Part shown: piece after piece, positions 1 to 9,289 of the stretch
Numbering within the stretch: position 1 is the stretch's first letter
How the letters are laid out: every line of letters begins with the position of its first letter
DNA from: Bacteroidota bacterium
GTDB taxonomy: Bacteria > Bacteroidota > Bacteroidia > Cytophagales > Cyclobacteriaceae
NCBI GenBank assembly: GCA_947470895.1
Contig: CANIVF010000042.1
Span: 1-35,704, forward strand
Reading direction: 5' to 3'
Length of the DNA stretch: 35,704 nt
Notes under the pieces: generated by a model
The model's input: only the letters and a program-made list of their open reading frames with translations
What the model was told of the DNA's origin: nothing
The model's database searches: none
Program-made: the position numbers and the translations under genes

Positions 1-200
1 AAGACAGCAGCCTTTCATGAATTATAGGTTATTCCAGTAGATCTGCCAAAAGTCCGGATGTGTGTGATAATTCAAGTATTCTCAGCTATTACTTTTTGAT
101 GGGTAAATAAAATTCTGTTTTAAGAAATAATAATTGACGTAATTGCTGTTGTACTATTGTTGGGTCAGGCAAATAAATTGCCTTAAAAACTAATTGGTCT

Positions 201-1610
201 ATGTCTGTACGGATAGCCCTTAAAATCATTTTAATCTTATTGCTTGCCTTTGTTATAATAAATAACGCTCAGGCACAGGAATCACCTGAATTTTGGATGC
301 TGAAGCAACTCTTAAAGGACTCCTCCTTTAAGGGAGAACTTTTTGTTCAAGCAATGGGAAACCAGAAAAGCGCACTATTTTGGCCTAAAGATTTGAAGAC
401 TGAATACTACCATAATATCGATATTCTAATCAAGAATAAAAACGGACTTTTCGTTGTTCTTGAAGGAAGCGATAGAATCTATCAGGTATCCACAGAAGCC
501 GATCAATTGTATTTTGCGCGAAGGGATTCAACGACTATCTATGGAAGGATGTATGGAAAATTTATCTATTCGTACAATGATACCATTCACTCATTAGGTG
601 GATATGATTTACGGAACTACAGTGCAGAGTTAAAATATTTGAAAGAATTCCGTTGGGCGGAAAAGAAGCTGAACAAAAGTATACCCCTAATTTACCTTGG
701 AAATAATGTATCATACAATCAAAAAAATCATTCAATCTTTTTTGTTACCGATCAATGGCCTATTGATAGAGAAACTACAGGGATTGAAAAAAAAGTATTT
801 CACTTAGATCTAAAAACAAACCAGTGGCAGGAATTAGGCACACCAACTTCTATTTTCTTGGATTTAATTAGCTATTCAAGCAAAATCGCAACACTACCGT
901 CTGGAACATTTGTTTTAGGAAATGCTGTGACTGAGTCGTCCCTTGGACGTCATACTACTGCCCTATTTGATTACGAACACAATAAAATTTTCGTACTAAA
1001 AGACACTAGCCTATCGAACACTATTTTTGACCTACTGTATGAAGATAAAAAACCTGAGCCTTTTAAAGTTATAACATACTTTAAAGACTCAACATTGACC
1101 ATTCTTTCATCACAATATCAAAAAAAAGAGATACTTCTAAAACAATCAGACTTTATCGAGTTAGACGTTCCAATCTATATCGCAACTAATAGTTCAATTT
1201 GGAAGGTAATGAACCTTTTATGGCTAGGCGTTAGCGTGGCGTTAAGCTTGTCAATACTAGGCTTTTTCTTCTTGGTAAAACACAAATCGAAATACCCCTA
1301 TTGGAAAGATGATGATCTACCTTCATTTATTGAATTGGAAGCAGAATTAATTAAACATTTCATGAACAGCCCAGAGCATCGGCTAAGTGTTGATGAGGTC
1401 GACCAGGTGCTGGGAACAAGCAAAAAATCAAAGGATGTGCAAAACCAGAAGCGCAGTAGCTTTGTAAGATCTATAAACAATAAATTTATGAGGATTTCGG
1501 GAACCGAAATTAATCTTATCTACACTTCGCGCCTTGTTTATGACCGCAGAATGATAGAGTATGTACTTGATCCTGATCAATTCAAAATGATTGAGCACGT
1601 GTTAAAATAA
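201..1610 (+). CDS. Membrane-anchored exported protein with C-terminal cytoplasmic domain, function unknown
   Basis: Not recognised as a named family. Seen: an N-terminal signal peptide or anchor (residues 1-25, hydrophobic, ending AQAQ), about 310 residues of exported domain rich in beta-prone segments, one membrane helix around residues 337-359 (LLWLGVSVALSLSILGFFFL), then about 110 charged residues on the cytoplasmic side. The tail contains LSVDEVDQVLG followed by a basic stretch (KKSKDVQNQKRSSFVRSIN), which reads like a helix-turn-helix or small winged-helix segment. That layout (outside sensor, one membrane pass, inside tail) would suit a membrane-bound one-component regulator, but this is inference. 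The ATG at 201 gives the signal peptide directly. It stands alone, convergent with the SGNH hydrolase gene downstream. Confidence 0.75.
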   Translation: MSVRIALKIILILLLAFVIINNAQAQESPEFWMLKQLLKDSSFKGELFVQAMGNQKSALFWPKDLKTEYYHNIDILIKNKNGLFVVLEGSDRIYQVSTEADQLYFARRDSTTIYGRMYGKFIYSYNDTIHSLGGYDLRNYSAELKYLKEFRWAEKKLNKSIPLIYLGNNVSYNQKNHSIFFVTDQWPIDRETTGIEKKVFHLDLKTNQWQELGTPTSIFLDLISYSSKIATLPSGTFVLGNAVTESSLGRHTTALFDYEHNKIFVLKDTSLSNTIFDLLYEDKKPEPFKVITYFKDSTLTILSSQYQKKEILLKQSDFIELDVPIYIATNSSIWKVMNLLWLGVSVALSLSILGFFFLVKHKSKYPYWKDDDLPSFIELEAELIKHFMNSPEHRLSVDEVDQVLGTSKKSKDVQNQKRSSFVRSINNKFMRISGTEINLIYTSRLVYDRRMIEYVLDPDQFKMIEHVLK

Positions 1611-1630
1611 TTGACTGAAGAAACCTGTCG

Positions 1631-2278
1631 TTACAGGTATTTACTAATCACATTCTTCCAAATATCATATCCCTTCTCATTCATATGAAGGTTGTCTTCA
1701 AGAAAAAGATCTTTACGTACTTCTCCGTTACTGTCCAGCATGGGTGTCCATACATCCGCATAGAGCACGTTCTTTTTTGTACTGGTCCACTGCTTTAGTT
1801 GCCGATTGAAGTCTTCATACTTGTCTTTCAGTTGCCAGCGGGCAACGCTCGGTTTAGCTGCGATGAAAATGATCTTGATCTTAGGAGATCGTTGTGATCT
1901 TAACAGCGTGAGTAACTGATCTGCCTTGGCTAAAATCTCCTCCGTACTTTTTCCTGCATTGATATCATTATCTCCTTCATAGATAAAAACACGACTGGGT
2001 TGATAATTTAAAATTAAGGGCTTAGCATAGTAGAGCAGGTCGCTCATTTCCGATCCGCCAAAGCCTCGATTGAGCACGTTCTGTTTTGGGAAGTCATTTT
2101 TTAAATCAGCATAAAAGCGAATACTGGAACTTCCGGTAAAAAGAATCAACTTCTTTTTGTTTACCAGGCTATCCCCAGCGAGCATGGACTTTACTTCCGT
2201 TTCAAATCGAAGAGGATCCTGTGCAAGTGCGGTTGCCAGAGTGAATTGAAAGAATAATAGAAATAGAATTTTACGCAT
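1631..2278 (-). CDS. Exported SGNH/GDSL-family hydrolase (esterase/lipase type)
   Basis: The SGNH blocks are visible in order: Ser in FTGSSSIRFYADL, Gly in NRGFGGSEM, Asn in YEGDNDIN, and the Asp/His pair in EDNLHMNEKGYDIW near the C-terminus. The family hydrolyses esters of lipids, acyl groups or acetylated sugars; the substrate cannot be told from sequence. The N-terminus (MRKILFLLFFQFTLATALAQ) is a signal peptide, so the enzyme is periplasmic or exported. I chose the ATG at 2278 because it begins this signal peptide; a longer frame from a TTG at 2305 is unlikely. The start lies 32 bp after the ggt stop on the same strand, so the two are probably co-transcribed. About 215 residues, usual for small SGNH enzymes. 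Confidence 0.85.
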   Translation of the reverse strand: MRKILFLLFFQFTLATALAQDPLRFETEVKSMLAGDSLVNKKKLILFTGSSSIRFYADLKNDFPKQNVLNRGFGGSEMSDLLYYAKPLILNYQPSRVFIYEGDNDINAGKSTEEILAKADQLLTLLRSQRSPKIKIIFIAAKPSVARWQLKDKYEDFNRQLKQWTSTKKNVLYADVWTPMLDSNGEVRKDLFLEDNLHMNEKGYDIWKNVISKYL

Positions 2279-2310
2279 GGCTAATGAGGAAGATGTACGT
2301 ATCAATAGTA

Positions 2311-3999
2311 TTAGTATCCTTCGGCTTTATCATCACCGCGAGGGTCGGCACCACCTTCTAACTTTTTATCAGGGCGCACGAGAATAGCATCTACGCGACC
2401 AATGCTATTGCGCATTTTAAATGTGTGGCCCATACTGACCAGGGCTAAACTATCTTTTTCAGTCAATGCTTTTTTCTCATTGAAGACGAGATCAGGCGCC
2501 CACTGGCTGTGAATGCGTTTTGCATCTACGGCTTCCTGCATGGTCATGCCATGATCAACTACATTCAAGATCGTTTGAAAAACGGAAGTGATAATCGTTG
2601 TGCCACCGGGTGTACCGACCACCATAAACAAGTTACCATCTTTCTCCACAATGGTTGGTGTCATCGAACTTAACATTCTTTTACCAGGTTCAATTTTATT
2701 TGCTTCGCCACCTACCGCTCCGTACATATTGGGTGCTCCTGGCTTTACACTGAAGTCATCCATCTCATTATTTAAAAAGAATCCAGAGCCGGCCACTACT
2801 ACACGTGAACCATAGCCACCATTTAGTGTCGTGGTTACGGATACGGCATTTCCCTCTTGATCGATTACAGAAAGGTGTGTGGTCTCCTCCGATTCCACAA
2901 AACTAAAATCTCCTTCTTTGATATCACTGCTTGGCGTAGCCTTATCGGGTTGAAAATTGCTCATCCTTTCTTTGTTGTATTGATTGCTGATGAGAAGCTC
3001 GACAGGTACTTTTACAAAGTCAGGATCTCCAAGATAAATAGATCTGTCGGCATAGGCCCTTCGCTCCGCTTCGGTCATTAAATGAACGGTCTTTGCTGAA
3101 TTCCATCCCCATTCTTTAATCGGTTGATTCTCGACTGACTTCAAAAGTTGAAACAACGCCACACCACCGCTGGATGGTGGTGGCATCGAAATAACTTTAT
3201 ATCCTTTGTATTGGGTGGTGACCGGTACTCGCCACACTGCATTATAATTTTTTAAATCCTCGTAGGTGATCAGCCCGTTTCCGCGAGTCATCTCTTCAAC
3301 AATATGTTTTGCTGTTTCACCTTCATAAAATCCTGCCTTGCCGTTGTCGCGAATGCGCTCAAGTGCATGACCTAAATCGGTATGTTTAATGGTATCTCCT
3401 GCCTTCCAGTTTTCATTGATTAATTGTGTCGGCAAAACAGAATTGTACTTTTTCAAATCTTCCTGAATGTATTTCATTCCCTCCGCTTCTTTCTCCGTAA
3501 GCACAAAGCCATTCAATGCCAAATCAATAGAAGGTTGCACTAGATCTTTCCAGGGAAGCTTGCCATATTTTTTATGTGATTCTTCAAGGCCTGCCACGGT
3601 GCCTGGAACTCCACTGGCTAAATGGCCCAATACACTCAGCGCAGGAATGGCTTCACCTGTTTCACCCAAATACATATTGGCTGTTGCCTTTGACGGAGCC
3701 ATCTCACGATAGTCGAGTGCGTCTACCGAACCATCCTTCATCCGCGCCAACATAAATCCACCACCGCCAATATTTCCGGCACCCGGATAAACAACAGCCA
3801 ATGCCAATTGAGTAGCTATCGCTGCGTCAATCGCGTTGCCTCCCTTTTTCATAACATCAACTCCAACCTTAGAGGCGAGCGGATGTGCCGACACGACCAT
3901 GGCTGAATCAACCACGAGACCCGTGATCGGCTTCTTTGTCTCTGTTGACCTACAAGAAACAATGATGATGCATAGTATAAGTATGGAAATACGTTTCAT
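2311..3999 (-). CDS. ggt: Gamma-glutamyltransferase lipoprotein
   Basis: Gamma-glutamyltranspeptidase cleaves glutathione and other gamma-glutamyl compounds and transfers the glutamyl group to amino acids or water. The precursor normally cuts itself before a catalytic threonine. Here that site is [10 protein letters not shown] with the nucleophile at about Thr373, which leaves a roughly 190-residue small subunit holding SSMTPTI and GTPGG, both expected in the family. The length of 562 residues is normal. The N-terminus ends in IVSC (Cys16), a lipobox, so the protein is probably a periplasmic lipoprotein. A Bacteroidetes-type -7 box lies about 50 bp upstream. The SGNH hydrolase gene follows on the same strand. 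Confidence 0.95.
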   Translation of the reverse strand: MKRISILILCIIIVSCRSTETKKPITGLVVDSAMVVSAHPLASKVGVDVMKKGGNAIDAAIATQLALAVVYPGAGNIGGGGFMLARMKDGSVDALDYREMAPSKATANMYLGETGEAIPALSVLGHLASGVPGTVAGLEESHKKYGKLPWKDLVQPSIDLALNGFVLTEKEAEGMKYIQEDLKKYNSVLPTQLINENWKAGDTIKHTDLGHALERIRDNGKAGFYEGETAKHIVEEMTRGNGLITYEDLKNYNAVWRVPVTTQYKGYKVISMPPPSSGGVALFQLLKSVENQPIKEWGWNSAKTVHLMTEAERRAYADRSIYLGDPDFVKVPVELLISNQYNKERMSNFQPDKATPSSDIKEGDFSFVESEETTHLSVIDQEGNAVSVTTTLNGGYGSRVVVAGSGFFLNNEMDDFSVKPGAPNMYGAVGGEANKIEPGKRMLSSMTPTIVEKDGNLFMVVGTPGGTTIITSVFQTILNVVDHGMTMQEAVDAKRIHSQWAPDLVFNEKKALTEKDSLALVSMGHTFKMRNSIGRVDAILVRPDKKLEGGADPRGDDKAEGY

Positions 4000-4049
4000 G
4001 GTGATTTGATTTTTTCAGGTTTAGAAAGATAAATGTATGATTTCGGGTT

Positions 4050-4057
4050 CAAACATA
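4050..4057 (-). promoter_or_regulatory. Putative -7 box for ggt
   Basis: Read on the minus strand this is TATGTTTG, a perfect match to the Bacteroidetes -7 consensus TAnnTTTG, about 50 bp before the ggt start. No clear -33 TTG is present at the expected distance; only a weak TTTCTG lies there. Confidence 0.45.
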
Positions 4058-4143
4058 CTATAGACTTCTTTTGAGTTACAGAAAAATCATTTTTTAGGAA
4101 CTGATCCATTGAGGCGAAATGCTTCAATACTTTTGCTAAAAAA

Positions 4144-4191
4144 CCTGATCCTATAAAAATCATTTAAGCCCGAGGTGTGCCTGATCTTATA
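4144..4191. repeat. 12-bp direct repeat pair in the ggt/GNAT intergenic gap
   Basis: CCTGATCCTATA at 4144-4155 and CCTGATCTTATA at 4180-4191 differ by one base and start 36 bp apart. They lie upstream of ggt and just past the 3' end of the GNAT gene (both minus strand). The rest of the 200-bp gap between these genes shows only the ggt -7 box. Confidence 0.35.
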
Positions 4192-4201
4192 GTAAAATAA
4201 A

Positions 4202-4651
4202 TTAAAGACCCTTCTCCATGCAAATACTTTCAGTTACGTACACATAAGGTGGAAACTTCGGTATGCGCACATAACCTGAATTTTCATAGGCTGCTATCGC
4301 TTCGGGCTGATTGATGCCTGTTTCAAGTTTTGAAATCAGGAAACCTTCCCTCTTCGCCCATTGCTCTAATTCCATTACTATTCGTTTTCCAAAACCCTGA
4401 TTACGGTATAGCGGCAGTGTATACATTCTTTTGATCTCGATGGTCTTCTCATCCATCGGGCGAAATGCTCCGCACGCCATTGGCGTTATGTGATCATACG
4501 CCATCACCACCCGTGCATTTTCATTCATCAAATTAAATGGCGTAAATACATTTTGAAGAAAAGGATAGCGCACCACAAACTCTTTGTCTAACTCCGCAAT
4601 CAACTTTTTAAAATCAGGATTGAAAAAGTTAGTATGTGTTAAGGTGATCAT
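4202..4651 (-). CDS. GNAT-family N-acetyltransferase
   Basis: A 149-residue single-domain acetyltransferase of the GNAT fold. The acetyl-CoA pyrophosphate-binding loop is visible as LYRNQGFGKRIVMELEQWA, preceded by the EIKRMYTLP strand. The C-terminal part (AIAAYENSGYVRIPKFPPY) is typical for the family. The acceptor cannot be predicted. A longer frame begins at 4681 inside the preceding permease gene, but I prefer the ATG at 4651 (MITLTHTNFF), which follows the permease stop by 4 bp. It is therefore probably translationally coupled to the TauE-like gene. Confidence 0.88.
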   Translation of the reverse strand: MITLTHTNFFNPDFKKLIAELDKEFVVRYPFLQNVFTPFNLMNENARVVMAYDHITPMACGAFRPMDEKTIEIKRMYTLPLYRNQGFGKRIVMELEQWAKREGFLISKLETGINQPEAIAAYENSGYVRIPKFPPYVYVTESICMEKGL

Positions 4652-4655
4652 GTTA

Positions 4656-5411
4656 TTAAAATAACATTCCAATAGCCGCAATCAAAGTCATTCCGATAAT
4701 AAACCATCGGTACATCGTATCCGTCAGTTTTCTAACCAGTATAATCCCAAGATAGGCTCCCACAATAATGGCAGGTAAGGTCAGCAGATCAAGAAATAAT
4801 GTATTCAAACTGATGGTGCGCCACGCAAACACATGAAACGGAACTTTAAACCAATTTACCACAAGAAAAAACCAGGCCGTAGTTCCGATGAATGCATTTT
4901 TTGGAAGTCGCACGGATAAGAGATAAACACTCATAACGGAGCCAGCCAGGTTGCCTACCATGGAAGTAAATCCTCCTGCTATGCCAGTGCCTACTCCAAA
5001 CATTTTGTTCTTCGGTATGTTGTCCTGCGTTCCGATTTTTTCCAACCACAGCATAATGATTACACTTAACACAATGGTACATGCCATCATCATTTTAAAA
5101 ATATGATCGTTGATGTAGCTTCCGGCTATCGTGCCTGCGATCACTCCAACGGCTGCCCACGGAAACAAAATTCTTAAATGATGCCATGATGCATGGCGAT
5201 GATAATACCAAACGCCAAACACATCGGCCAACACCAACATGGGCAACATGATGCCGCTGGAAAGTTGGCCACCAAATACATTGGCTAACAACGGAACCGA
5301 CAACATGCCTGCACCATGCACACCCGTCTTTGCCATGCCTGTAAGCAATGCCACTGACAGCACGATGAATATTTGTAAATAAGAAAGTTCGAAAGTGAAG
5401 AGCGTTATCAT
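4656..5411 (-). CDS. TauE/SafE-family membrane permease
   Basis: A 251-residue, almost entirely hydrophobic protein with seven to eight predicted membrane helices. It shows the glycine-rich half-repeats of the TauE/SafE family: ALLTGMAKTGVHGAGMLSVPLLA near the N-terminus and GTGIAGGFTSMVGNLAG in the middle. Family members export sulfite, sulfoacetate or other organic anions at the inner membrane. The substrate here is unknown, since no sulfur gene sits beside it. It is followed after 4 bp by the GNAT gene. A long palindrome separates it from the amidohydrolase gene upstream. Confidence 0.88.
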   Translation of the reverse strand: MITLFTFELSYLQIFIVLSVALLTGMAKTGVHGAGMLSVPLLANVFGGQLSSGIMLPMLVLADVFGVWYYHRHASWHHLRILFPWAAVGVIAGTIAGSYINDHIFKMMMACTIVLSVIIMLWLEKIGTQDNIPKNKMFGVGTGIAGGFTSMVGNLAGSVMSVYLLSVRLPKNAFIGTTAWFFLVVNWFKVPFHVFAWRTISLNTLFLDLLTLPAIIVGAYLGIILVRKLTDTMYRWFIIGMTLIAAIGMLF

Positions 5412-5413
5412 TC

Positions 5414-5468
5414 GTTGCCGTTTACCAGTCTCCGGTTACCGGTAACTGGAGACCGGTAACTTCGCAAC
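5414..5468. repeat. Long palindrome (REP-like hairpin) between amidohydrolase and permease genes
   Basis: Positions 5422-5440 and 5441-5459 form 19-base arms meeting with no loop; 17 of 19 pairs are Watson-Crick and one more can wobble on each strand. An outer pair, GTTGC (5414-5418) with GCAAC (5464-5468), extends the hairpin. Arms carry TTACC, GTCTCC and GGTTACC. There is no T-run, so it does not look like a classical terminator; a dispersed palindromic repeat or mRNA-stabilising hairpin is more likely. Confidence 0.7.
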
Positions 5469-5473
5469 TGTAT

Positions 5474-6829
5474 TTACTTTTCAAGTTTCTTTAAGCCAGC
5501 TTCGATTTCGCTTTTTGATAACCACTTGCCACGCACCATAACGCCTTCTACTTTTTTGGTATTGGTGATGTCTGTTAAAGGATTGCCATTTATGAGAACG
5601 AGGTCCGCGACTGCACCTGGCTTTATTGTTCCTGCCTCTGAAAGATTTAAGTATTTAGCGACATTCACGGTACCTGTGCGCAAAGCCTGATAAGGAGTAA
5701 GGCCTGCATCCACTAAGTACTTAAGTTCGTTATGCGTGGAGAATCCGGGCACATTAAAAATCTGTGGTGCATCGCATCCCAACAACAATCCGACTCCATT
5801 CTGTTGACACTCATAAATCAGCTTACGTCTAAGTTTAATGAAGGCTTCGATTTTAGTTGCATCATACTGGGCATTGGCCATCAGGTTCGTCTTGGTATCG
5901 ATCCATTGACTTACTATCTTTTTATCCATGTACTTGCTGTCTGGATCTTTTAGAAAATCATCGCCTGTATAGTTAGCGGCAAACCAACGATCGGCCAGCG
6001 ATTGAGTGGGTACTACCCATATATTTTTCGCTTTCAAATCCTTCATCAATGCAGGGATCACAGAAACATCTGCCTTGTCGGCCACAAACATTCCAAACAA
6101 CCCCGTCTGTTGTTCTACCATGCTTTCAATACCCGGCACCATGGCTTCTACGAAACCATCCATGTGATCGATGGAAGAATAACCAGCATCAATCGCACGC
6201 CACACGCCTACACCAAATGAAACGTGGCCTGCAAAGGGAATCCCAACTTTCTTTGCCGTAGCCGACACCGCTGCAAATGTTTCTTTTGTCAAGCCGGGGT
6301 GAAGTTTCAGGTAATCATACCCTGCTGCTTTTTGTTCACGCACCATGGAGGCTCCACGCTCAGCCGTTTTCACACTTAATCCATTGAACGAAGGACCCGT
6401 GGTATAAAATCGCGGCCCGAATACTTCACCACTATTGATCATGCTGCGAAGTTCCAAATGCTTAGGATGTCCCAGCATTCCACGGATCGTAGTGATTCCG
6501 TTGGCGGCAAACAAAAACAATACTTCTTTATGTGATTCGATATTCTCGTTAGGGGGCACATGCGCATGCATCTCAGCTAACCCGGGAATGAGGTATTTAC
6601 CTTTCCCGTCAATCACCAGGGCATTCTTTCCATACTTCAGCTTTTTACCAATAGCGATAACTTTTCCATCTTTCACTAACACCATCGAATTCGTAATGAT
6701 TTTTTCTGAATCCATAGGCACAACATTCACCGAAGTGAATACAATTTCACGCTGATGCGAATCAATCAGTTGTTGACCAAATGCACTGATGCTGAAGAGT
6801 GCGAAAAGAAGTAGGAAAGAATTTTTCAT
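5474..6829 (-). CDS. Exported amidohydrolase, imidazolonepropionase-like
   Basis: A metal-dependent amidohydrolase of the Xaa-Pro dipeptidase/imidazolonepropionase-like group, about 451 residues. Seen: signal peptide (MKNSFLLLFALFSISAFGQ), the N-terminal small barrel, the metal-binding HxH in GLAEMHAHVPP, a possible bridging lysine in DYLKLHPG, further histidines in GHVSFG and SIDHMDG, and the late aspartate in LLGCDAPQ. The C-terminus (GTIKPGAVADLVLINGNPL) is the standard small-domain return. Related enzymes cut dipeptides or organophosphate- or carbamate-like amides, so the true substrate is open. The ATG at 6829 starts the signal peptide; an upstream in-frame ATG at 6868 would bury it. Confidence 0.9.
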   Translation of the reverse strand: MKNSFLLLFALFSISAFGQQLIDSHQREIVFTSVNVVPMDSEKIITNSMVLVKDGKVIAIGKKLKYGKNALVIDGKGKYLIPGLAEMHAHVPPNENIESHKEVLFLFAANGITTIRGMLGHPKHLELRSMINSGEVFGPRFYTTGPSFNGLSVKTAERGASMVREQKAAGYDYLKLHPGLTKETFAAVSATAKKVGIPFAGHVSFGVGVWRAIDAGYSSIDHMDGFVEAMVPGIESMVEQQTGLFGMFVADKADVSVIPALMKDLKAKNIWVVPTQSLADRWFAANYTGDDFLKDPDSKYMDKKIVSQWIDTKTNLMANAQYDATKIEAFIKLRRKLIYECQQNGVGLLLGCDAPQIFNVPGFSTHNELKYLVDAGLTPYQALRTGTVNVAKYLNLSEAGTIKPGAVADLVLINGNPLTDITNTKKVEGVMVRGKWLSKSEIEAGLKKLEK

Positions 6830-6925
6830 GATTAAAAATAGTCTGCTTAGCATAGATAAAAAAATCAAGACTATATTAACCTGATTGAAAGAAGGCTGAG
6901 CGGAATTAATGTGATAAGACTGGCT

Positions 6926-7534
6926 TTACTTTTTCATATACTTCCAATTGCGCGGCTTGCCTTCGGCCATCCATGCAATAGCGGTATGCATTCTGCTTTT
7001 GCGGGGTTCTTCCGTTTTAGCATCTATAATCCACATCACATATTCTTTTTTATTGGAGGGACTGAACGCATCAAATATGGGTTGAGCCGCTTTGTTCTTT
7101 TTTAACTCTTTTAAAAAATACTCCGGTGCTTTCACCTCCTTAGGCTTAGTCGGTTTTTTCTTTTCCAATTTAATGCCTGCCTCGTTTAACTTCATGGCCT
7201 CTTTGAGGTACCGTACCAGAATGGCATCCGATGGAAGATCCTTCAAGGTGGTGATCTTTCCGAGGTGGCCCATAGCCGTTTCGCTTTTGGCATTTTCCAC
7301 TAAGGTTTTGTCTTTCATCAGAGCAGCTTTCCAAAAACCAAATGCACAGTGTTGTTTAAAGCTTGCCATGTTACATAAGCCTTCTCCTTGGTAATCAAAA
7401 AAGGGCATACCCCATTTAATTTTCTCTTCCACATCTGGGCATGCAAAGTGAACCAATTCGCGCAGGTGATTTAATATCGGAACGGCAAAATCGGCAGACT
7501 TCAAAATATAGGCATCAATTCGTTTTTCCCTCAT
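6926..7534 (-). CDS. YdeI/OmpD-associated family protein (DUF1801-like domain)
   Basis: A 202-residue cytoplasmic protein. The N-terminal half has the DUF1801-type signature (HFACPDVEEKIKWGMPFFDYQGE, then CNMASFKQHCAFGFWKA). The C-terminal part (FDAFSPSNKKEYVMWIIDAKTEEPRKSRM) is the OmdA/YdeI helical extension. E. coli YdeI has been linked to peptide and stress resistance, but the biochemical role of the family is not settled. It stands alone on the minus strand, diverging from yebC across a 290-bp spacer (7535-7824) in which I see no convincing gene or promoter. Confidence 0.88.
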   Translation of the reverse strand: MREKRIDAYILKSADFAVPILNHLRELVHFACPDVEEKIKWGMPFFDYQGEGLCNMASFKQHCAFGFWKAALMKDKTLVENAKSETAMGHLGKITTLKDLPSDAILVRYLKEAMKLNEAGIKLEKKKPTKPKEVKAPEYFLKELKKNKAAQPIFDAFSPSNKKEYVMWIIDAKTEEPRKSRMHTAIAWMAEGKPRNWKYMKK

Positions 7535-7824
7535 GGCATCATGGTAACTATTTACAGGAATGAAGTTATATTGTTCAATTTACTTTATCGAGCTTACATA
7601 TTTTATCCGGCTAGTGATCCGGTGAAAAACGTTGCTCCACCTTGCGGGGAAGCCGCTAATACTCAAACAGAATCGACTAAGTTTAAAAATTATACCGGTT
7701 GCATTTTTGATACAGCCTTTCATTTATTGTGAGGAAATGGCTAACTCGTAAGGAATCCATTAAGAAAGAGTGTCATACTATCAACACTTTTTCTAATTTT
7801 ACTACCCGAATTTTAATTGATCGT

Positions 7825-8532
7825 ATGGGACGTGTATTTGAAAAAAGAAAGCATAAGATGTTCGCCCGCTTTGATAAAATGGCGAAAGGATTTACCCGCA
7901 TCGGTAAAGATATTGCCATCGCGATAAAGCAAGGTGGCCCTAACCCGGATAATAACCCTCGCTTGCGGATGGCCATTCAAAATGCCAAGGGCTTGAACAT
8001 GCCGAAAGACCGCGTGGATGCTGCCATCAAGAGAGCCTCGAGTAAGGAAGAAAAAGATTTTGAAGAAATAATCTATGAAGGCTACGCGCCTCATGGTGTG
8101 CCCGTAGTGGTGGAATGCGCAACCGACAATCCTACCCGCACGGTGGCTAATATCCGATTACGCTTTTCTAAAAATGGCGGCAACATGGGCAATTCAGGTT
8201 CCGTTGCTTTCATGTTCGAACGCAAAGGCATCTTCAAATTCGACCCCGCCAAACTTAATCTCGATGAGATGGAATTGGATCTGATCGATGCTGGTGCCGA
8301 AGATATTCAGCGCGAGGAAGAGGAGATCATTGTATACACCAAATTTACTGAGTTTGGTCATATGGCAAAGTTTCTGGAGTCGAAAGGGCTGGAACCTAAA
8401 AGTTCGGAGCTTCAATATGTTCCCAACGCAACGAAAGAACTGACGGACGCAGAACAAGATGAGGTGATGGAATGTGTGAGCGCTCTGGAAGAAGATGATG
8501 ACGTTCAAAACGTATATCATAACCTCGCATGA
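7825..8532 (+). CDS. YebC/PmpR-family protein
   Basis: A 235-residue cytoplasmic protein of the YebC/TACO1 family. Such proteins act as transcriptional regulators in some species and help ribosomes through difficult motifs in others. Seen: the conserved N-terminus (RKHKMFARFDKMAKGFTRIG, then KDIAIAIKQGG), NPRLRMAIQNAKGLNMPKDRV, YEGYAPHGVPVVVE and NPTRTVANIR. The start ATG at 7825 (MGRVFEKRKHK) gives the usual family length; an in-frame extension to 7729 has no family similarity. The next gene begins one base after the stop, so the pair is probably one transcript. Confidence 0.94.
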   Translation: MGRVFEKRKHKMFARFDKMAKGFTRIGKDIAIAIKQGGPNPDNNPRLRMAIQNAKGLNMPKDRVDAAIKRASSKEEKDFEEIIYEGYAPHGVPVVVECATDNPTRTVANIRLRFSKNGGNMGNSGSVAFMFERKGIFKFDPAKLNLDEMELDLIDAGAEDIQREEEEIIVYTKFTEFGHMAKFLESKGLEPKSSELQYVPNATKELTDAEQDEVMECVSALEEDDDVQNVYHNLA

Positions 8533-8533
8533 A

Positions 8534-9289
8534 ATGAAAACCAAATTTCTGATCGTACTGCTAATCGCCAGCACAATCCTGATGAGGGCATACGGTCAGA
8601 AATACGATTCCTCAAAATTCTCATACATCAACTTTTATTTCAACACGCAGGTTGCCATTCCTTCCAGGGAATTCCGTCAGGCTATTCAAAATGATTTAGG
8701 AAATCTCGGCTATGGCCTAGCGACCGGTATCGTAATCAGTCCATTACTTGAAAACAAACCATCTCCGGTTTTACTGGGTATTGATTTCAGTTATTTCAAA
8801 TATGGACAGGATAAACAATCTGCCACCGCTACTTCTCCTCCGCTTAAGACCACCTACAATGTTTTTACCTGGAACGGCATGGCACGGTTAAGACCGATGT
8901 ACCATCAAGGTGCACTCATTCCATTTATTGATGGACTACTCGGGTTAAAACTTTACAACACCAAAACGAAAATTGATAAAAATGTTATAGACTTTATTTT
9001 CAATAACAATCAGCCCGAAGTAATCAACAACGTGAAGAACACCAGTTTAAATTATGGAATTGGTGCCGGGTTTTATACCAACCCAAAAAACCAAAGCAAT
9101 CCTGGGATTACATTAAGGGTATTGTACATGTGGGGCAATGATGTAACCTATGTGGTGCGCAATTCGGTGAACGTTACTGCCAGTGGCGATGTGACTTTTC
9201 AAACAGACCGGGCCAGCACTTCTATGGTACTAATTCAATTGGGCATTACGGCCACGGCATTAAAAACTTTAATTACCTCTTCGGATTGA
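8534..9289 (+). CDS. Putative outer-membrane beta-barrel protein
   Basis: No named family recognised. The 251-residue product starts with a signal peptide (MKTKFLIVLLIASTILMRAYGQ). It then has alternating hydrophobic/polar strands rich in Gly, Tyr and Phe (PVLLGIDFSYFKYG, LNYGIGAGFYTNP, GITLRVLYMWGND), as in small outer-membrane barrels common in Bacteroidetes. The ATG at 8534 follows the yebC stop by one base, suggesting translational coupling. The 3' end overlaps the convergent sulfatase-like gene by 21 bp. Confidence 0.75.
   Translation: MKTKFLIVLLIASTILMRAYGQKYDSSKFSYINFYFNTQVAIPSREFRQAIQNDLGNLGYGLATGIVISPLLENKPSPVLLGIDFSYFKYGQDKQSATATSPPLKTTYNVFTWNGMARLRPMYHQGALIPFIDGLLGLKLYNTKTKIDKNVIDFIFNNNQPEVINNVKNTSLNYGIGAGFYTNPKNQSNPGITLRVLYMWGNDVTYVVRNSVNVTASGDVTFQTDRASTSMVLIQLGITATALKTLITSSD

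Noticed and set aside
1-200. Tail of an upstream gene at the window start
   Set aside because: All frames have early stops and none shows recognisable protein sequence; the only hint is a weak TActaTTG promoter-like box near 152, too poor to list.
7541-7732. Possible small gene in the gap before yebC
   Set aside because: The 63-codon frame has no family-like features, and the amino-acid makeup looks random; the gap is better read as intergenic.
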